Assembly (NCBI GenBank): GCA_963663285.2
Contig: CAXXNI010000002.1
Span: forward strand, 930,001-994,000
DNA from: CAXXOK01 sp963663285
GTDB lineage: Bacteria > Bacillota > Clostridia > Christensenellales > Aristaeellaceae
Length of the DNA: 64,000 nt
Direction of reading: 5' to 3'
Shown here: positions 31,388 to 41,077 of the stretch, piece after piece
How the letters are laid out: each line of letters starts with the position of its first letter
How positions within the stretch are numbered: position 1 is the first letter of the stretch
Notes under the pieces: generated by a model
The model's database searches: none
The model's input: the letters and a program-made list of their open reading frames with translations, nothing else
What the model was told of the DNA's origin: nothing
Program-made: the position numbers and the translations under genes

Positions 31388-34339
31388 TTACCGCAGCAGC
31401 CGTTCTTGCTGTTGCTCGTACTGTTCATACGACATTAAAATTTCCCTTGGCTTGCTCCCTGCGCTTTTGCTGACAATTCCGCGAGTTGCCATCGTATCGA
31501 TCAACCTGCCCGCACGTGCATAGCCAATTTTCATGCGCCGCTGCAGCATACTGATGGAAGCCTGTCCGTCCGTCAGCACCATCTCAATCGCTTCCTGCAG
31601 TCGCTCATCCGTATCGCTTGCGTTATCGGTATCGGCGTCATCCTCATCCCCGTCTTGCGCGCTTTCCATAATCTCATTGATGGTTTCATCATAATCCGGC
31701 TCGGAGTTTTTACCAATATAGTCCACCACATTGGCAATCTCTGTATCGCTGACAAAACAGCCCTGCACACGCAGCGGTGCTTTGGCTCCTGTGGGATAAT
31801 AGAACATATCGCCTCGACCCAGCAGCTTTTCGGCTGCGTTCATGTCCAAAATGGTTCGGCTGTCTGTGCTGGATGCTACGGCGAAAGCAATACGGGATGG
31901 GATATTGGCTTTAATCAAGCCTGTAATGACGTTTACCGTCGGGCGCTGTGTCGCTACAACAACATGAATGCCAGCTGCGCGGGCTAATTGCGCCAAGCGG
32001 ATAATGCTTTCCTCGACTTCTTTTTTGCAAGCGATCATCAAATCAGAAAGCTCGTCGATAATAATGACGATTCGCGGAAGCTTCGGCTCATCTCCGGTTA
32101 CGCGGGCGTTATATCCGGTTATTTCACGCACGCCCTTGCTCTGCATTTTATGGTAGCGGTCCAGCATTTCCTGCACCGCCCAGGCCAGCGCACCGGAGGC
32201 TTTATGCGGGTCGCTCACAACCGGAATCAACAAGTGCGGCACTTTGTTGTAGCCTTGCAACTCAACCACTTTGGGATCGATCATGATCATACGCACTTCT
32301 TCCGGCGTGGAACGGTACAGAAGGCTATTGATAATAGCATTAATACAAACGGATTTACCGCTGCCGGTCTGGCCGGCAATCAGCAAGTGCGGCATCTTCG
32401 CCAAATCACAAATAACAGGGCGGCCTGCGATATCTTTACCCAGTGCTACTGAAAGCGGCGATTTTGCGTTTGTCATTTCCGGGCTGGTCAATACTTCCGC
32501 CAGCGATACGCCGATAATCTCCTTATTAGGCACTTCTACGCCAAACAGGTTGGTGCCGGGAATTGGCACCTCGATACGCACGCCGCCGTTTGCAGCCATA
32601 TCCAGCGCAATATTGTCAGCGATATTCAGGATTCGCTTTACGTTGATACCGCTGGAGATTAGCCCCAGTTCAAACCGGGTTACTGCTGGACCGTGTGTAA
32701 CACGCTTCACACGGGCTGGGATGGAGAAGCTTTCTAGCGTTTTTTCTAACCGCCGCGCGCTTACTTCATCCTGCTCGCGGGTATCCGGGATCGATTGTGT
32801 TTGCAGATTGAGCAGTTCGATCATCGGGTAGGGATAATCCGTATGTTTCTTTGTTTGGGTTACCTCTTTTGTTTCGGTTTTCCGTTTTTCCGGTAGCTTG
32901 AGGGATGGATTATCAAGCCGTTGGCCGCTCATAGGATGCGTTATATCAGAAGCAGACGGTTTTTTATAAGCGGCAAATAAATCCTGCTGCGCTGTATTCA
33001 CTGGTTTTTCAACCGGTTGCACCGTTTGTGGGTGCTCCGGCGGCTGGTAGGCAGCCGTCTGGTTTGCATAGTCGATTTGGCGCTGGGTCATATTCCGGTT
33101 AGGTTGTGTCTTCTTAGCCGCCTTGGACAACACCGTTTGCGCTGTCGGTGTGACAGGTGTACTGACACCCACGCCGCCGGCTTGCCCAATGCGCTGTTCA
33201 ATCTCCTGTTTACGCTTTCGGTTCTCCTCCATCTTCTCCAGCACCCGGTTTACTTCCCGGTCTTTATCTACAGCTGGAGCAAACGTTGTTGTCGGGGGTG
33301 AAACGGTTTCTTCTATCGGCGCGGCGGCTTCTTTCCGGTTAAAAATATTCTTTAGTTTCCACGAAGGCGCGCTGGTATTGGAAGGGGATTCCGGCACGAT
33401 CATCTCGTCATATAAGGTCACTTGTTGCCCGGGCACAAACATATTCTGCTGCGTATCCTGCGCCTGCTGCCCCAACGGCACAGGGACATTATTTTGCGGC
33501 CATCCGGGCATACCGCCGGTGAAGCCGGTAAAGCCCTGCTGTCCGGCTATCTGTGCCGTTTCTTGCTTCGCTGCTTGCTGCATAATTTGTATTTTATTCT
33601 GTACAGGAACCGCATCCTCATGAGAGGCTTCCTCCGTATTTTCGTATGCTTTTTTCCGCTGTTGTTTTTTCAGTTCTTTTTCGTATGCATGGCGCTCCAT
33701 TTTCGCTTCTCGGGCTTCCGTGCGCTGTTCCGCATTATCACGATACTGTTGGAACACGCCAATCACGTCAAATTTAGAGACAAAAAGCACACATATCAAA
33801 CCAATCCCTGATAGAACTGCAGTACCGCCAATGGAGCCTATAAATGTCCATAACGGCCAAGCGGTCAGCATCCCCACTGCTCCGCCAAAAGTTCCGTTAG
33901 CTGCGCAGATCTGATACCCCGCCGACAAGAACGCGCCGTAACCATTTATACCGGCTATGGATGCTGCTCCATTGTTATAAGCTGCGGCATAATCCATAAA
34001 TGTTTGTTTGCCAATTTTACTAAGCAGGTTAAAAATACCCAGCACACAGATAAACAGTAAGCTGAGCAGTAAAAAAGCACGAATGGGCACTCTGCGCTGT
34101 GCTGAAAAGGCTATTAAAGCGCCGCCCCAAACAAATAAAATGGGAATCCCCAGGCATAAAGCGCCGCCTAATCCCTGAGTTGCGCGTTTGATGATGAGAA
34201 ATACGCTTCCGCTCACACCGCCAACGACGGAGATAAGCGATAGTATTCCTATCGCAATCAGCAGAATACCCAATACACTTCTGATCATTAAAGAATCCGA
34301 ATTGTATGTTTTGGCTCTGCCTTTTTTCGTTCTCTGCAT
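31388..34339 (-). CDS. ftsK: FtsK/SpoIIIE DNA translocase
   Basis: 983-residue ATP-driven DNA pump at the division septum. The N-terminal 200 residues carry about four membrane segments. A long Gln/Pro/Thr-rich linker (about 220-470) follows. The motor has Walker A GQTGSGKSVC, Walker B VIIIDELSDLM and the beta-domain ATQRPTVNVITG region. The C-terminal gamma winged helix (about 910-975, ASISMLQRRMKIGYARAGR) recognises polar DNA motifs. ATG at 34339 follows GGAGG. Length is near the upper range for Firmicutes because of the linker. SpoIIIE and FtsK roles cannot be separated here. Confidence 0.96.
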   Translation of the reverse strand: MQRTKKGRAKTYNSDSLMIRSVLGILLIAIGILSLISVVGGVSGSVFLIIKRATQGLGGALCLGIPILFVWGGALIAFSAQRRVPIRAFLLLSLLFICVLGIFNLLSKIGKQTFMDYAAAYNNGAASIAGINGYGAFLSAGYQICAANGTFGGAVGMLTAWPLWTFIGSIGGTAVLSGIGLICVLFVSKFDVIGVFQQYRDNAEQRTEAREAKMERHAYEKELKKQQRKKAYENTEEASHEDAVPVQNKIQIMQQAAKQETAQIAGQQGFTGFTGGMPGWPQNNVPVPLGQQAQDTQQNMFVPGQQVTLYDEMIVPESPSNTSAPSWKLKNIFNRKEAAAPIEETVSPPTTTFAPAVDKDREVNRVLEKMEENRKRKQEIEQRIGQAGGVGVSTPVTPTAQTVLSKAAKKTQPNRNMTQRQIDYANQTAAYQPPEHPQTVQPVEKPVNTAQQDLFAAYKKPSASDITHPMSGQRLDNPSLKLPEKRKTETKEVTQTKKHTDYPYPMIELLNLQTQSIPDTREQDEVSARRLEKTLESFSIPARVKRVTHGPAVTRFELGLISSGINVKRILNIADNIALDMAANGGVRIEVPIPGTNLFGVEVPNKEIIGVSLAEVLTSPEMTNAKSPLSVALGKDIAGRPVICDLAKMPHLLIAGQTGSGKSVCINAIINSLLYRSTPEEVRMIMIDPKVVELQGYNKVPHLLIPVVSDPHKASGALAWAVQEMLDRYHKMQSKGVREITGYNARVTGDEPKLPRIVIIIDELSDLMIACKKEVEESIIRLAQLARAAGIHVVVATQRPTVNVITGLIKANIPSRIAFAVASSTDSRTILDMNAAEKLLGRGDMFYYPTGAKAPLRVQGCFVSDTEIANVVDYIGKNSEPDYDETINEIMESAQDGDEDDADTDNASDTDERLQEAIEMVLTDGQASISMLQRRMKIGYARAGRLIDTMATRGIVSKSAGSKPREILMSYEQYEQQQERLLR

Positions 34340-34363
34340 ATTGCCTCCGAAATGATAATAACG

Positions 34364-35566
34364 TTATGATCTTGTAATCCGGATTGCGTATAACGTATCG
34401 TTCTCATCTGCATAGAGCAGCAGTTGACGACCGTCAAATGAATAATAATCAGCTGTGCCCAGCGGCAAGCCATAATCATACGCCAAATCCTCATTAAATA
34501 CTACGGTGCTTTTTGGGTCTCCCAGCACGGAAAGCCACCGCTCCCGCTGTGTCTCCCCTGTTTTTAATCCATATAAGTCCGTGCGAAAACTCATGATTCC
34601 TTCAGCAACAGAGTTATCATAGGTCGAGGTAAGAGCATCCGACAGTACTAATACCTGCCTGAACATCGGCGCTTCCAATTGAAAGTATCTGCCGCCAGGG
34701 TATTGATCCGGCGTGCGAAGCAGGCGAAAAGCCAATACCAACTCCGGCATAGGCTCCCCCAAGGTTACCGGTATGTCCGGCAATTTCCCGTTGGTTACCG
34801 CATCAATAATTTTCATTTTCATTTCTGCATCGCTTAAGGTCTGCTGCAGAGCGCCTATTTTTGCCGGATATCCTTCAGGATCGTTAATCCAGTACTCCGT
34901 AAGTTCATCAAAATGGAACTGCGCCGCTCCACAATAACCACTGAGCAACGAAAACTGCTCGGACGGATAATAGAAGGTGATCCCATTTTCATCCAGCGTA
35001 AATTGGTTCACAGGCAATGGGGAGAGCGCCGCATAGACTAAATAGGCCGATAGTTCCTCCCAATACGTGTCTTCCAGCGTTTGTTCCATATAGGCTACCG
35101 CCGCATCCGGATCGTTAAACAAATCTGCCAACGTTACCGGTTCGCCAGTTGAAAGTGAGAAGCATAAAGCGGTATATTCCTGCCCGCTTCTTCCATTTTC
35201 CATAATCCCCACAGCATTGATAACCGTAGAGAATAAATCTCCGCCCAGATAGGCCTGATAGTTCAGCGTTAAACCCTCACCGCCGCTTTGCAGCATACTG
35301 AGCGTAACCATACGTTGGGCTATTTTCGCCTTTTCAACGATGGTATTGTTAATCGTTTGCTGCACTACCGTATCCGTCATACCTTTCAACTGCGGATATT
35401 CTATGGTGTTATCCCCAATCGTGGTAGAAACGGTAGCGATGGTTACTGTTTGCTGCCTCTGCGTTACCGCCTCACCGGCAAACGCAGAAGCACCCGGCAG
35501 CAATAAGAACCAGCAAAGGATAAATGCAATGCCTTTTTTGGGGTTGTTGCGTATACGTTTATTCAT
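34364..35566 (-). CDS. Exported DUF3298/RsiV-like protein
   Basis: 400 residues with a signal peptide (basic NKRIRNNPKKG, hydrophobic AFILCWFLLLPGASAFA). The body contains a DUF4163/DUF3298-like arrangement: IEYPQLKGMTDTVVQQTINN near residue 55 and, later, TGEPVTLADLFN, FYYPSEQFSLLSGYCG. These domains occur in anti-sigma factor RsiV and in secreted clostridial proteins. The C-terminal 150 residues are not recognised. ATG at 35566 is preceded by AAAGGAGGG; the frame is open further upstream but without a start site and without the signal peptide at its N-terminus. ftsK follows 24 bases later. Confidence 0.72.
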   Translation of the reverse strand: MNKRIRNNPKKGIAFILCWFLLLPGASAFAGEAVTQRQQTVTIATVSTTIGDNTIEYPQLKGMTDTVVQQTINNTIVEKAKIAQRMVTLSMLQSGGEGLTLNYQAYLGGDLFSTVINAVGIMENGRSGQEYTALCFSLSTGEPVTLADLFNDPDAAVAYMEQTLEDTYWEELSAYLVYAALSPLPVNQFTLDENGITFYYPSEQFSLLSGYCGAAQFHFDELTEYWINDPEGYPAKIGALQQTLSDAEMKMKIIDAVTNGKLPDIPVTLGEPMPELVLAFRLLRTPDQYPGGRYFQLEAPMFRQVLVLSDALTSTYDNSVAEGIMSFRTDLYGLKTGETQRERWLSVLGDPKSTVVFNEDLAYDYGLPLGTADYYSFDGRQLLLYADENDTLYAIRITRS

Positions 35567-35728
35567 GCCGGCTCCCTCCTTTGTAACCCTAAGTATACCG
35601 CATTTAATAGTATGTTGCAAGAATGTTACGATTGTATTTGTATTATATATAATTTTACACAAAAAGGAGCGTATTTTTTCGTGCTGATGCATACTTCTGC
35701 CATAGTACCGGAAATATTCATAAAACAC

Positions 35729-35758
35729 TTGCGCTCATAGCACAATTCATGATATAAT
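35729..35758 (+). promoter_or_regulatory. rplS promoter
   Basis: TTGCGC (35729-35734), 18 bases, perfect TATAAT (35753-35758), reading rightwards into rplS. Confidence 0.65.
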
Positions 35759-35764
35759 TTTCGC

Positions 35765-35836
35765 TGTGACAAACGGGCGGTCCTCTGCCCAGGCAAAGGC
35801 CTGAAGGCACGAACGTCTATGAGGGAAGGAGGCACA
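35765..35836 (+). promoter_or_regulatory. Possible L19 leader
   Basis: The 5' leader of rplS is about 75 bases and can form short stems (GGGC...GCCC and GGCAAAGGCC). Position and size fit the L19 leader family that autoregulates rplS in Firmicutes. I cannot fold it against the model, so this is context-based. Confidence 0.45.
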
Positions 35837-35840
35837 TGAA

Positions 35841-36191
35841 ATGAGTGATATCATTCGTTCCATTGAAAAAGCACAGCTTCGTTCCGATCTGCCTGCGTTC
35901 AATATCGGCGACACCGTACGTGTATGGGTAAAGGTTGTCGAGGGCGACCGCGAGCGTCTTCAGGCTTTTGAAGGCACCGTGATCGCGCGCCGTAACGGCA
36001 GCATCCGTGAAACGTTTACTGTACGCCGCGTCAGCTACGGCATTGGCGTTGAGCGTACGTTCCCGCTGCATTCTCCGCGTGTAGACCATATTGATTTGGT
36101 ACGCCGCGGTAAAGTGCGCAGAGCAAAGCTGTATTATCTCCGTGGCTTGCAGGGCAAAGCTGCGAAGATCAAGGAAGCGAGCCGCGTGTAA
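35841..36191 (+). CDS. rplS: 50S ribosomal protein L19
   Basis: 116-residue large-subunit protein at the 30S/50S interface. The pattern PAFNIGDTVRVWVKVVEG, the FEGTVIARRNG loop and RVSYGIGVERTFPLHSP followed by GKVRRAKLYYLRGL is diagnostic. ATG at 35841 has GGAGG 8 bases upstream. It is a single-gene unit between its own promoter and a strong terminator; the usual trmD-rimM neighbours are not here. Confidence 0.98.
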   Translation: MSDIIRSIEKAQLRSDLPAFNIGDTVRVWVKVVEGDRERLQAFEGTVIARRNGSIRETFTVRRVSYGIGVERTFPLHSPRVDHIDLVRRGKVRRAKLYYLRGLQGKAAKIKEASRV

Positions 36192-36204
36192 GCGATGGTT
36201 CCGT

Positions 36205-36244
36205 GCAATACCCCCGTATTTCGCAAGAAGTGCGGGGGTATTGC
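36205..36244 (+). terminator. rplS terminator
   Basis: 12-bp GC-rich stem (GCAATACCCCCG / CGGGGGTATTGC) 13 bases after the rplS stop, followed by ATTATCTCTAT. Confidence 0.75.
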
Positions 36245-36318
36245 ATTATCTCTATATGACTGATTATCATTATTATCAGCATGTTATTTCATAGAATGAC
36301 TACTAAGGAGACAGATTT

Positions 36319-36798
36319 ATGAAGCGTCTTTCCTTTTGGGGGGTCGGCCCGAAGATGGCCGTTATCACACTGCTTTATACCGGAATATTGTTAGCGCTTC
36401 ATTATTCTTTTCCCGGCATATTTACCCTTTCCCTTGTGCCTGCCACACTCATATGGCTGCTATCCGCCCTATTACTTTGCATCGGCATTCCCTTTTTGAT
36501 TATTTCAGCTAAAACTATAAAGGCGGTTTACCGTCAGGATCAATTATATACAAAAGGGGTTTACCGCCTCTGCCGACACCCGCTCTATGCCTCGTTTATC
36601 TTCTTTATTGCGCCGGGGATTGTATTGCTGTTCCGTTCCTGGCTGCTGCTCACGGTTCCCCTGTTTCTGTATGTTGTCTTTCGTTTGCTGATTCGGGTGG
36701 AAGAACGCTATTTAACCGAGCGTTATACTGCGGATTTCATAGAATACCGGAAGAATACCAATTTGGTGTTCCCAAACTTATGCAAGCTATTTCAATAG
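36319..36798 (+). CDS. Isoprenylcysteine carboxyl methyltransferase-like membrane protein
   Basis: 159 residues with about four membrane segments. The C-terminal half has the ICMT/PEMT signature: YTKGVYRLCRHPLYAS near residue 75 and, after a hydrophobic stretch, the Glu pair in RVEERYLTERYTADFIEYRK. The family uses SAM to methylate membrane substrates. The bacterial substrate is unknown; lipid or quinone is possible. ATG at 36319 with AAGGAG upstream. It stands alone downstream of rplS; a Fur-box-like sequence lies in its 5' region. Confidence 0.83.
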   Translation: MKRLSFWGVGPKMAVITLLYTGILLALHYSFPGIFTLSLVPATLIWLLSALLLCIGIPFLIISAKTIKAVYRQDQLYTKGVYRLCRHPLYASFIFFIAPGIVLLFRSWLLLTVPLFLYVVFRLLIRVEERYLTERYTADFIEYRKNTNLVFPNLCKLFQ

Positions 36799-37116
36799 CA
36801 TATTCACTCCTATATAATGACCGGATATAAAAGCAGTTAACAGTAACAACCAAATAAACCACCCGGCAAATGATTAAACCTTTCAACAAGCTAACATAAG
36901 ACCTGCAAAACAAACCATCCTCAATCATTTTTAATACACTTCTGGGCATCGTAGGCTTGAATTAAACATTTTGATAGCGACGTTCCATCGTGCAGAACAA
37001 ACTTTATAATTCTCCTATCAGCATACTAAATACAAGTATTATTATCTTATCATACTGACACAAAAACGGTTCCGGCACATGCCGGAACCGTTTTAAGAAC
37101 ATTAATCAACCAAGGC
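36799..37116. other. 318-base convergent spacer
   Basis: Between the ICMT-like gene and the end of hydA. Apart from the hydA terminator (37063-37094) the sequence is AT-rich and I see no gene, RNA or repeat. Confidence 0.6.
37063..37094 (-). terminator. Terminator of the hydrogenase operon
   Basis: Perfect 14-bp stem AAAACGGTTCCGGC / GCCGGAACCGTTTT with a 4-base loop, flanked by T runs on both strands; bidirectional intrinsic terminator 22 bases after the hydA stop. Confidence 0.85.
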
Positions 37117-38865
37117 TTACTTGCTGTACTTAGGCCGCTTGGTATACGTGGTGTGCAGCAGTTTATGTGCCTTGTGGCTGTTGGGCTTCTCCAGATACTC
37201 ATCGTAGATCTTCTTGATCATCGGATTCTGGTGGCTCTTGCGGTAGGTCTTAGCCGCGTCTTCGTTATACAACGCTTTTGCGCGCTCAGATCGAATATCT
37301 ACTTCCGCCCGTACCGAAGAATCCACGATCGGCTGGCCGCCGCCGTTTACACAGCCGCCGGGGCAGCCCATGATCTCGATAAACGCGTAGTTCTTTTCGC
37401 CCTTCTTAACCGCCTCCAGCAGTTCCGAAGCCTTCGCGGTGCTGCTTGCAACAGCAACACTTACATCCATATCACCGATTTTAACGGTCGCTTCTTTGAT
37501 GCCATCCACGCCGCGAACCGCGCAGAAGTTTACATCCTCCAGCTCCTCGCCGGTAATGAGAGTGTAAGCGGTACGTAGCGCTGCTTCCATAACGCCGCCG
37601 GTCGCGCCAAAGATGACGCTCGCGCCGGTGCTCTCACCCAGCATGCTGTCGAAATCTTCATCCGGCAGCTTATTAAAGTCGATATTGGCCGCTTTGATCA
37701 TCCGTGCCAGTTCACGGGTCGTGATGACCACATCCACGTCCTGATAACCGTTAACGCTCAGCTCGGGCCGTTTTGCTTCAAACTTTTTAGCTGTGCAAGG
37801 CATCACGGATACGACGATAATGTCCTTGGGATTGATGTTTTCTTTCTCGGCGTAATAGCTCTTCACCATCGCGCCTTCCATTTCGTGGGGGCTTTTGCAG
37901 CTGGACAGGTTGGGGATAAACTCGGGATAGTAGTGTTCGCAATACTTAATCCAGCCGGGAGAACAGCTGGTAATCATCGGCAGTACACCACCGTTGGTTA
38001 CGCGGTCTACCAGTTCAGTGCCCTCTTCCATAATGGTAAGATCGGCGGCAAAGTCTGTATCAAACACTTTGTCAAAGCCCATACGGCGCAGCGCGGCGGC
38101 CATTTTGCCGGTAACGCTGGTACCCATCGGCAACCCAAACTCTTCACCCAGCGCGGCACGTACGGCTGGTGCCGTTTGCACAACCACATGCTTGTCGGGA
38201 TCGTTCAGGTACTGCCATACCAAATCGGTATCGTCTTTTTCATGCAGCGCGCCTACCGGGCAGACCGTAATGCACTGACCGCAAGCAATACATGCCATTT
38301 CGGACAGTTTCATATCCCACGGAGAAGCGATTTCGGTTTTAAAGCCGCGCTTCGTGGGGCCGATTACGCCCACTTCCTGCACTTTTTCACAGGCAGATAC
38401 GCAACGGCGGCACAGGATGCACTTGTTGTTATCGCGAACGATAGAGGGAGATACGTCGTCAATGTCATACTCGTTCTGCGAACCCGCAAAGCGGTCCCCA
38501 TCTTCCACGCCCAGTTCAAGGCAAAGCTTCTGCAATTCGCAGCTCTGGCTGCGCACACAGGTAAGGCACTTTTTATCGTGGTTGCTCAAAATCAACTCAA
38601 GCACGGTTCTGCGCGCTTCGCGCAGCGCGGGAGTATTGGTCTTTACCACCATATCCTTGGTTACGGGCAGTACGCAGGCTGCCTGAAAGGCACGAGCGCC
38701 GGTATCTACCACACACATACGGCAGCTGCCGGATTGGCTGATATCCTTCAAATAGCAAAGTGTGGGGATTTTCACACCCGCTTTACGAGAAGCCTCAAGC
38801 ACGGTCGTACCGGCAGGAACCTCCACATGCACGCCATCAATTGTAAGCGGAATCATCTGTTCCAT
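37117..38865 (-). CDS. hydA: [FeFe]-hydrogenase catalytic subunit HydA (trimeric type)
   Basis: 582 residues. Order: N-terminal [2Fe-2S] domain (CYLKD...SCRMC...C, residues 35-70), His-ligated [4Fe-4S] (HDKKCLTCVRSQSCELQKLC, written as its parts), two [4Fe-4S] (CILCRRCVSAC, CIACGQCITVCP), then the H-cluster domain with TSCSPGW, MPCTAKKFE and MGCPGGCVNGGGQP, and a small-subunit-like tail. The set of clusters and the neighbours hydB and hydC fit the NADH/ferredoxin-dependent electron-bifurcating hydrogenases. It is the last gene of the operon. ATG at 38865 follows AAGGAGG. hydEFG maturases are not in the window. Confidence 0.95.
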   Translation of the reverse strand: MEQMIPLTIDGVHVEVPAGTTVLEASRKAGVKIPTLCYLKDISQSGSCRMCVVDTGARAFQAACVLPVTKDMVVKTNTPALREARRTVLELILSNHDKKCLTCVRSQSCELQKLCLELGVEDGDRFAGSQNEYDIDDVSPSIVRDNNKCILCRRCVSACEKVQEVGVIGPTKRGFKTEIASPWDMKLSEMACIACGQCITVCPVGALHEKDDTDLVWQYLNDPDKHVVVQTAPAVRAALGEEFGLPMGTSVTGKMAAALRRMGFDKVFDTDFAADLTIMEEGTELVDRVTNGGVLPMITSCSPGWIKYCEHYYPEFIPNLSSCKSPHEMEGAMVKSYYAEKENINPKDIIVVSVMPCTAKKFEAKRPELSVNGYQDVDVVITTRELARMIKAANIDFNKLPDEDFDSMLGESTGASVIFGATGGVMEAALRTAYTLITGEELEDVNFCAVRGVDGIKEATVKIGDMDVSVAVASSTAKASELLEAVKKGEKNYAFIEIMGCPGGCVNGGGQPIVDSSVRAEVDIRSERAKALYNEDAAKTYRKSHQNPMIKKIYDEYLEKPNSHKAHKLLHTTYTKRPKYSK

Positions 38866-38880
38866 GGTTGTTCCTCCTTG

Positions 38881-40674
38881 TTATCTCTTTTCGATCGCGC
38901 CAAAGCGGCACTTTTCAATACAGCTGCCACACTTGATGCACTTATCCGTGTCAATCAGGTGTTTCTCTTTCACCACGCCGGAAATAGCGCCAACCGGGCA
39001 TACCTTGGTGCAAGCGGTGCAACCGCGGCACTTATCGGTAATGACATAGTTCAGCAGCGCCTGGCAATGATGCGCGGGGCAGCGTTTTTCTTTAATGTGA
39101 GCCTCGTATTCGTCACGGAAATACTTCAGGGTGGAAAGCACGGGGTTAGGCGCGGTTTGGCCTAAGCCGCAAAGCGCGGTTGCCTTGATGTTCTTGGCCA
39201 ATGCTTCCAGCTTTTCAATATCGCCTTCTTCACCGCGGCCGTTCACGATGCGTTCCAGAATCTCCAGCATACGGCGGGTACCGATACGGCAGGGGGTGCA
39301 CTTGCCGCAGCTTTCATCCACGGTGAAATCCAGGAAGAAGCGGGCAATATCCACCATGCAGTTGTCTTCATCCATAACGATCATACCGCCGGAACCCATC
39401 ATGGAACCGATCTGTGTGAGCGTATCGTACTCAATGGGGATGTCCAGGTGCTCCACCGGAATGCAGCCGCCGGAAGGGCCGCCCGTCTGCACAGCCTTGA
39501 ACTTCTTGCCATTGGGGATACCGCCGCCGATGTCGTAAATAATCTCGCGCAGCGTCGTGCCCATCGGGATTTCCACAAGGCCGGTGTTGTTGATCTTGCC
39601 GCCCAGCGCGAATACCTTCGTACCGGTGGATTTTTCCGTGCCGATGGATTTAAACCATTCTGAGCCGTTCAGGATGATCTGAGGAATGTTGGCAAACGTC
39701 TCAACATTGTTGATGTTGGTGGGCTTCTCAAACAAGCCTTTCACGGCCGGGAACGGGGGCTTGGGCCGGGGCTCACCGCGGCAGCCTTCGATGGAAGCCA
39801 TCAACGCCGTCTCTTCGCCGCATACGAAAGCACCGGCGCCCAAACGGATGGAGATGTCAAAATCAAAACCGGAATCGAAAATATTCTTGCCCAGCAAGCC
39901 ATATTCACGAGCCTGATCGATTGCGATTTGCAGGCGCTTTACCGCGATGGGATACTCCGCACGCACGTAAATGTAACCTTCTGTCGCGCCAATGGCGTAA
40001 CCGCCGATGGTCATCGCTTCCAGCACAGCGTGCGGGTCGCCTTCCAAAACGGAACGGTCCATAAACGCGCCGGGATCGCCTTCGTCGGCATTGCAGACCA
40101 TATATTTCTGATCCGCCTTGGAAGCCGAAGCGAATTTCCACTTAAGACCAGTGGGGAAACCCGCGCCGCCGCGGCCGCGCAGGCCGCTGTCCAAAATTGT
40201 ATTGATGACCTCATCCGGTTTCATGGTCGTAAGCACTTTTTCCAGTGCTTTATAACCGTCAAACGCAATGTACTCATCAATGTTTTCCGGGTCGATTACG
40301 CCACAGTTGCGCAGGGCAATACGTTTTTGTTTCTTATAGAATTCAATGGTCTCAAGCGACATATGCTTTTCTTCATCGTCGCTCTTTTCTTTATATACCA
40401 AATGCTGTACAATACGGCCCTTCATCAGGTGCTCGCTTACAATCTCGTCCACATCTTCCGCGCGAACGTGAGAGTAGAAGGTGCCTTCCGGGTAGACGAT
40501 CACTACCGGGCCGGCGGCGCAAAGGCCGAAGCAGCCCGTCCGGACGATTTTAATTTCCTTGTCCAGACCGTATTTTGCGACCTGTTCTTCAAAGCGTTTA
40601 ATAATCTCGTTGGAACCCGAAGAAGTACAGCCGGTGCCGCCGCAGCAAAGCACCTGTGCGCGATAAAAATCCAT
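38881..40674 (-). CDS. hydB: Hydrogenase subunit HydB (NuoF-like, NADH-binding)
   Basis: 597-residue flavoprotein. A thioredoxin-like [2Fe-2S] domain at the N-terminus (CCGGTGCTSSG, GCFGLCAAGP) is followed by the NuoF core: GLRGRGGAGFPTGLKW for FMN/NADH, VCNADEGDPGAFMD, and [4Fe-4S] ligands CGKCTPCRIGTRR. The C-terminus has two ferredoxin [4Fe-4S] motifs (CRGCTACTKVCP, CIKCGSCIEKC). This is the architecture of HydB/HndC in bifurcating hydrogenases, where FMN is the site that joins NAD and ferredoxin. 15 bases before hydA. Confidence 0.95.
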   Translation of the reverse strand: MDFYRAQVLCCGGTGCTSSGSNEIIKRFEEQVAKYGLDKEIKIVRTGCFGLCAAGPVVIVYPEGTFYSHVRAEDVDEIVSEHLMKGRIVQHLVYKEKSDDEEKHMSLETIEFYKKQKRIALRNCGVIDPENIDEYIAFDGYKALEKVLTTMKPDEVINTILDSGLRGRGGAGFPTGLKWKFASASKADQKYMVCNADEGDPGAFMDRSVLEGDPHAVLEAMTIGGYAIGATEGYIYVRAEYPIAVKRLQIAIDQAREYGLLGKNIFDSGFDFDISIRLGAGAFVCGEETALMASIEGCRGEPRPKPPFPAVKGLFEKPTNINNVETFANIPQIILNGSEWFKSIGTEKSTGTKVFALGGKINNTGLVEIPMGTTLREIIYDIGGGIPNGKKFKAVQTGGPSGGCIPVEHLDIPIEYDTLTQIGSMMGSGGMIVMDEDNCMVDIARFFLDFTVDESCGKCTPCRIGTRRMLEILERIVNGRGEEGDIEKLEALAKNIKATALCGLGQTAPNPVLSTLKYFRDEYEAHIKEKRCPAHHCQALLNYVITDKCRGCTACTKVCPVGAISGVVKEKHLIDTDKCIKCGSCIEKCRFGAIEKR

Positions 40675-40698
40675 GGTCTTTCCTCCTTAGGTGAGCTG

Positions 40699-41073
40699 TT
40701 ATTTATCTTCCGCGGCGCCGATGGTGTACTCCATCACAGGGTTGCCGTTAACGATGTGCTCGGTTACAATGCGCGGCACCATGTTGGGGTTGAGTTTTAC
40801 GTAGGTCACCTTATCCTGTCCGGGTACGATGACGTCTACCATAGGCTCAAGCCTGCACATGCCGATGCAGCCCGTCTGCGATACGGTTACGTTTTGCAGA
40901 TTACGTTTTCTGATTTCATCCATGAAAGCCAGCATTACAGGGCGTGCGCCTGCGGCAATGCCACAGGTCGCCATGCCGACGACAATACGGATATCGGTAG
41001 CGGCGTCCTTGCGATAAGAAACGCGCTCCAGTGTTTTTTGGCGGATTGCTTCCAATTCAGCAATGGATTTCAC
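40699..41073 (-). CDS. Thioredoxin-like [2Fe-2S] subunit (HndB type)
   Basis: 124 residues, thioredoxin-like ferredoxin domain. The four ligands are seen as MATCGIAAGA and TGCIGMCRLEP. Such small subunits (HndB) occur in NAD(P)-linked multisubunit hydrogenases beside HndA/C/D. The start is GTG at 41073 with GGAGG 9 bases upstream; an open frame continues to 41148 into the preceding gene and is not used. It supplies an extra electron-transfer centre or docking piece; its necessity is not known here. Confidence 0.85.
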   Translation of the reverse strand: MKSIAELEAIRQKTLERVSYRKDAATDIRIVVGMATCGIAAGARPVMLAFMDEIRKRNLQNVTVSQTGCIGMCRLEPMVDVIVPGQDKVTYVKLNPNMVPRIVTEHIVNGNPVMEYTIGAAEDK

Positions 41074-41077
41074 GATA

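Noticed and set aside
37885..39165. 426-codon plus-strand open frame opposite hydA
   Set aside because: Antisense shadow of a highly conserved gene; translation has low-complexity His/Ala/Gly content.
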